DNA from: Amycolatopsis anabasis | Lineage (GTDB): Bacteria > Actinomycetota > Actinomycetes > Mycobacteriales > Pseudonocardiaceae | NCBI RefSeq assembly: GCF_009765355.1 | Contig: NZ_VTHK01000003.1 | Span: 124,001 to 188,000, forward strand | Reading direction: 5' to 3' | Length of the DNA: 64,000 bases | Shown here: piece by piece, positions 63,508 through 64,000 of the stretch | Numbering within the stretch: position 1 is the stretch's first letter | Layout: each line of letters begins with the position of its first letter | Position numbers and translations under genes: made by a program | The notes under the pieces: model-generated | Told to the model about the DNA's origin: nothing | The model's database searches: none | The model's input: the letters and a program-made list of their open reading frames with translations, nothing else

Positions 63508-64000
63508 TCATTCCCGCACGTCCTGTGCGCCCGTGCCCGCGAGGAACCGTGCCCGCGCGGCGGCCCGGGAAACCTTGCCGCTCGACGTCCGCGGCACGGT
63601 ACCCGGTTCGACCAGGTGGAACGCACCGAGTGCCACCTCGTGTTCCGCGGAGACCGCGCGGCGGACCAGGCGGGCGATCTCGTCGTGGTCCAGGTCGCCC
63701 GGTTCGACCCCGCGCGCGGGTTCGGCCAGGACGACGACCCGCTCGCCCTGCTCGTCGGCGACCGCGAACGCCGCCACCCGATCGGGGCGGACGGCCGGAT
63801 GGGCCTTCGCGACGGTCTCCTCGACGTCCTGGGGATAGACGTTGCGCCCGTCGACGATGATCAGGTCCTTGATCCGCCCGGTCAGGTAGAGCAGGCCGTC
63901 GCAGACCACGCCGAGGTCACCGGTCCGCAGCCAGCCGCTCGCGGGCACGTCCTCGGGCGCGCCCGCGATCCGGGCGCCGAAGGTTTCCGCGGTGCGTTCG
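63508..64000 (-). CDS. Fatty acyl-AMP ligase, C-terminal part (runs off the window)
   Basis: The open frame continues to the edge at 64000, so the N-terminal part is missing here. The visible 164 residues hold the hinge and C-terminal subdomain: [51 protein letters not shown] and the final [18 protein letters not shown] with the catalytic Lys. The RTAETF and GRNVYPQD motifs are typical of fatty acyl-AMP ligases, which adenylate a fatty acid and load it onto an acyl carrier protein, here presumably the next gene. It could begin a lipopeptide, polyketide or lipid cluster. Confidence 0.85.
   Translation of the reverse strand, partial: ERTAETFGARIAGAPEDVPASGWLRTGDLGVVCDGLLYLTGRIKDLIIVDGRNVYPQDVEETVAKAHPAVRPDRVAAFAVADEQGERVVVLAEPARGVEPGDLDHDEIARLVRRAVSAEHEVALGAFHLVEPGTVPRTSSGKVSRAAARARFLAGTGAQDVRE

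Overview
The window is high-GC actinobacterial chromosome, most likely from a Pseudonocardiaceae genus such as Amycolatopsis. The main evidence is a gene order matching the Mycobacterium tuberculosis Rv3409c-Rv3436c neighbourhood (choD, guaB3, guaB2, a DUF5319 gene, rsdA, sigD, an Rv3415c-like gene, whiB3, groEL1/groES, tsaD-rimI-tsaB-tsaE, alr, nnr, glmS), together with GTG/TTG starts, leaderless promoters and WhiB proteins. No rRNA, tRNA or CRISPR array was recognised.

Layout. 0-5 kb: a GIDE-domain membrane protein, guaA, and a dehydrogenase/aldehyde dehydrogenase pair. 5-8.5 kb: two divergent regulator-target modules, TetR/SnoaL-like and FAD monooxygenase/GntR-TetR fusion, each with visible operator palindromes. 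8.5-22.5 kb: the conserved core (GMC oxidase, guaB3, guaB2, sigD-rsdA, a BldM-like regulator carrying an apparent 2-nt frameshift, a MerR-type regulator, whiB3, groES-groEL1 under a CIRCE element), interrupted by a TetR/SDR pair.

23.41-33.11 kb: a 9.7-kb actinomycete integrative element has inserted into a Tat-exported PhoD-type phosphatase gene and split it in frame. It carries an XRE/TPR regulator, a leftward cassette with an Imm1-like immunity protein and two tiny zinc-ribbon peptides, then xis, whiB-like, small membrane protein, DUF2637, TraB/FtsK translocase and a large serine integrase. Both junctions are visible. Rejoining the ends gives an attP of two 26-bp inverted half-sites around a GA dinucleotide, and excision would restore the phosphatase frame exactly.

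34-46 kb: a Tat-exported amidase, the t6A genes tsaD-rimI-tsaB, then a 5-kb accessory block (secreted protein, MerR-thioredoxin, matB plus a carboxyltransferase, another secreted protein) that separates tsaB from tsaE, followed by an alpha/beta hydrolase and alr. 46.3-55 kb: an eight-gene leftward operon for uptake and oxidation of a polyol or sugar (ABC transporter, two dehydrogenases, DeoR regulator, xylulokinase). 55-59.7 kb: nnr, glmS, a leaderless hydrolase. 59.7-64 kb: a three-gene WXG100/EspC-like (type VII secretion-associated) cassette, then an acyl carrier protein and the end of a fatty acyl-AMP ligase gene that runs off the window.

A dispersed palindromic repeat (arms CTCGTTTAGC and GCTAAACGAG around CC or GG) occurs at least twelve times in intergenic DNA of the host chromosome and never inside the integrated element. 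Its flanks covary to extend the hairpin. I consider this repeat, the dissected element and the frameshifted regulator the most interesting content.
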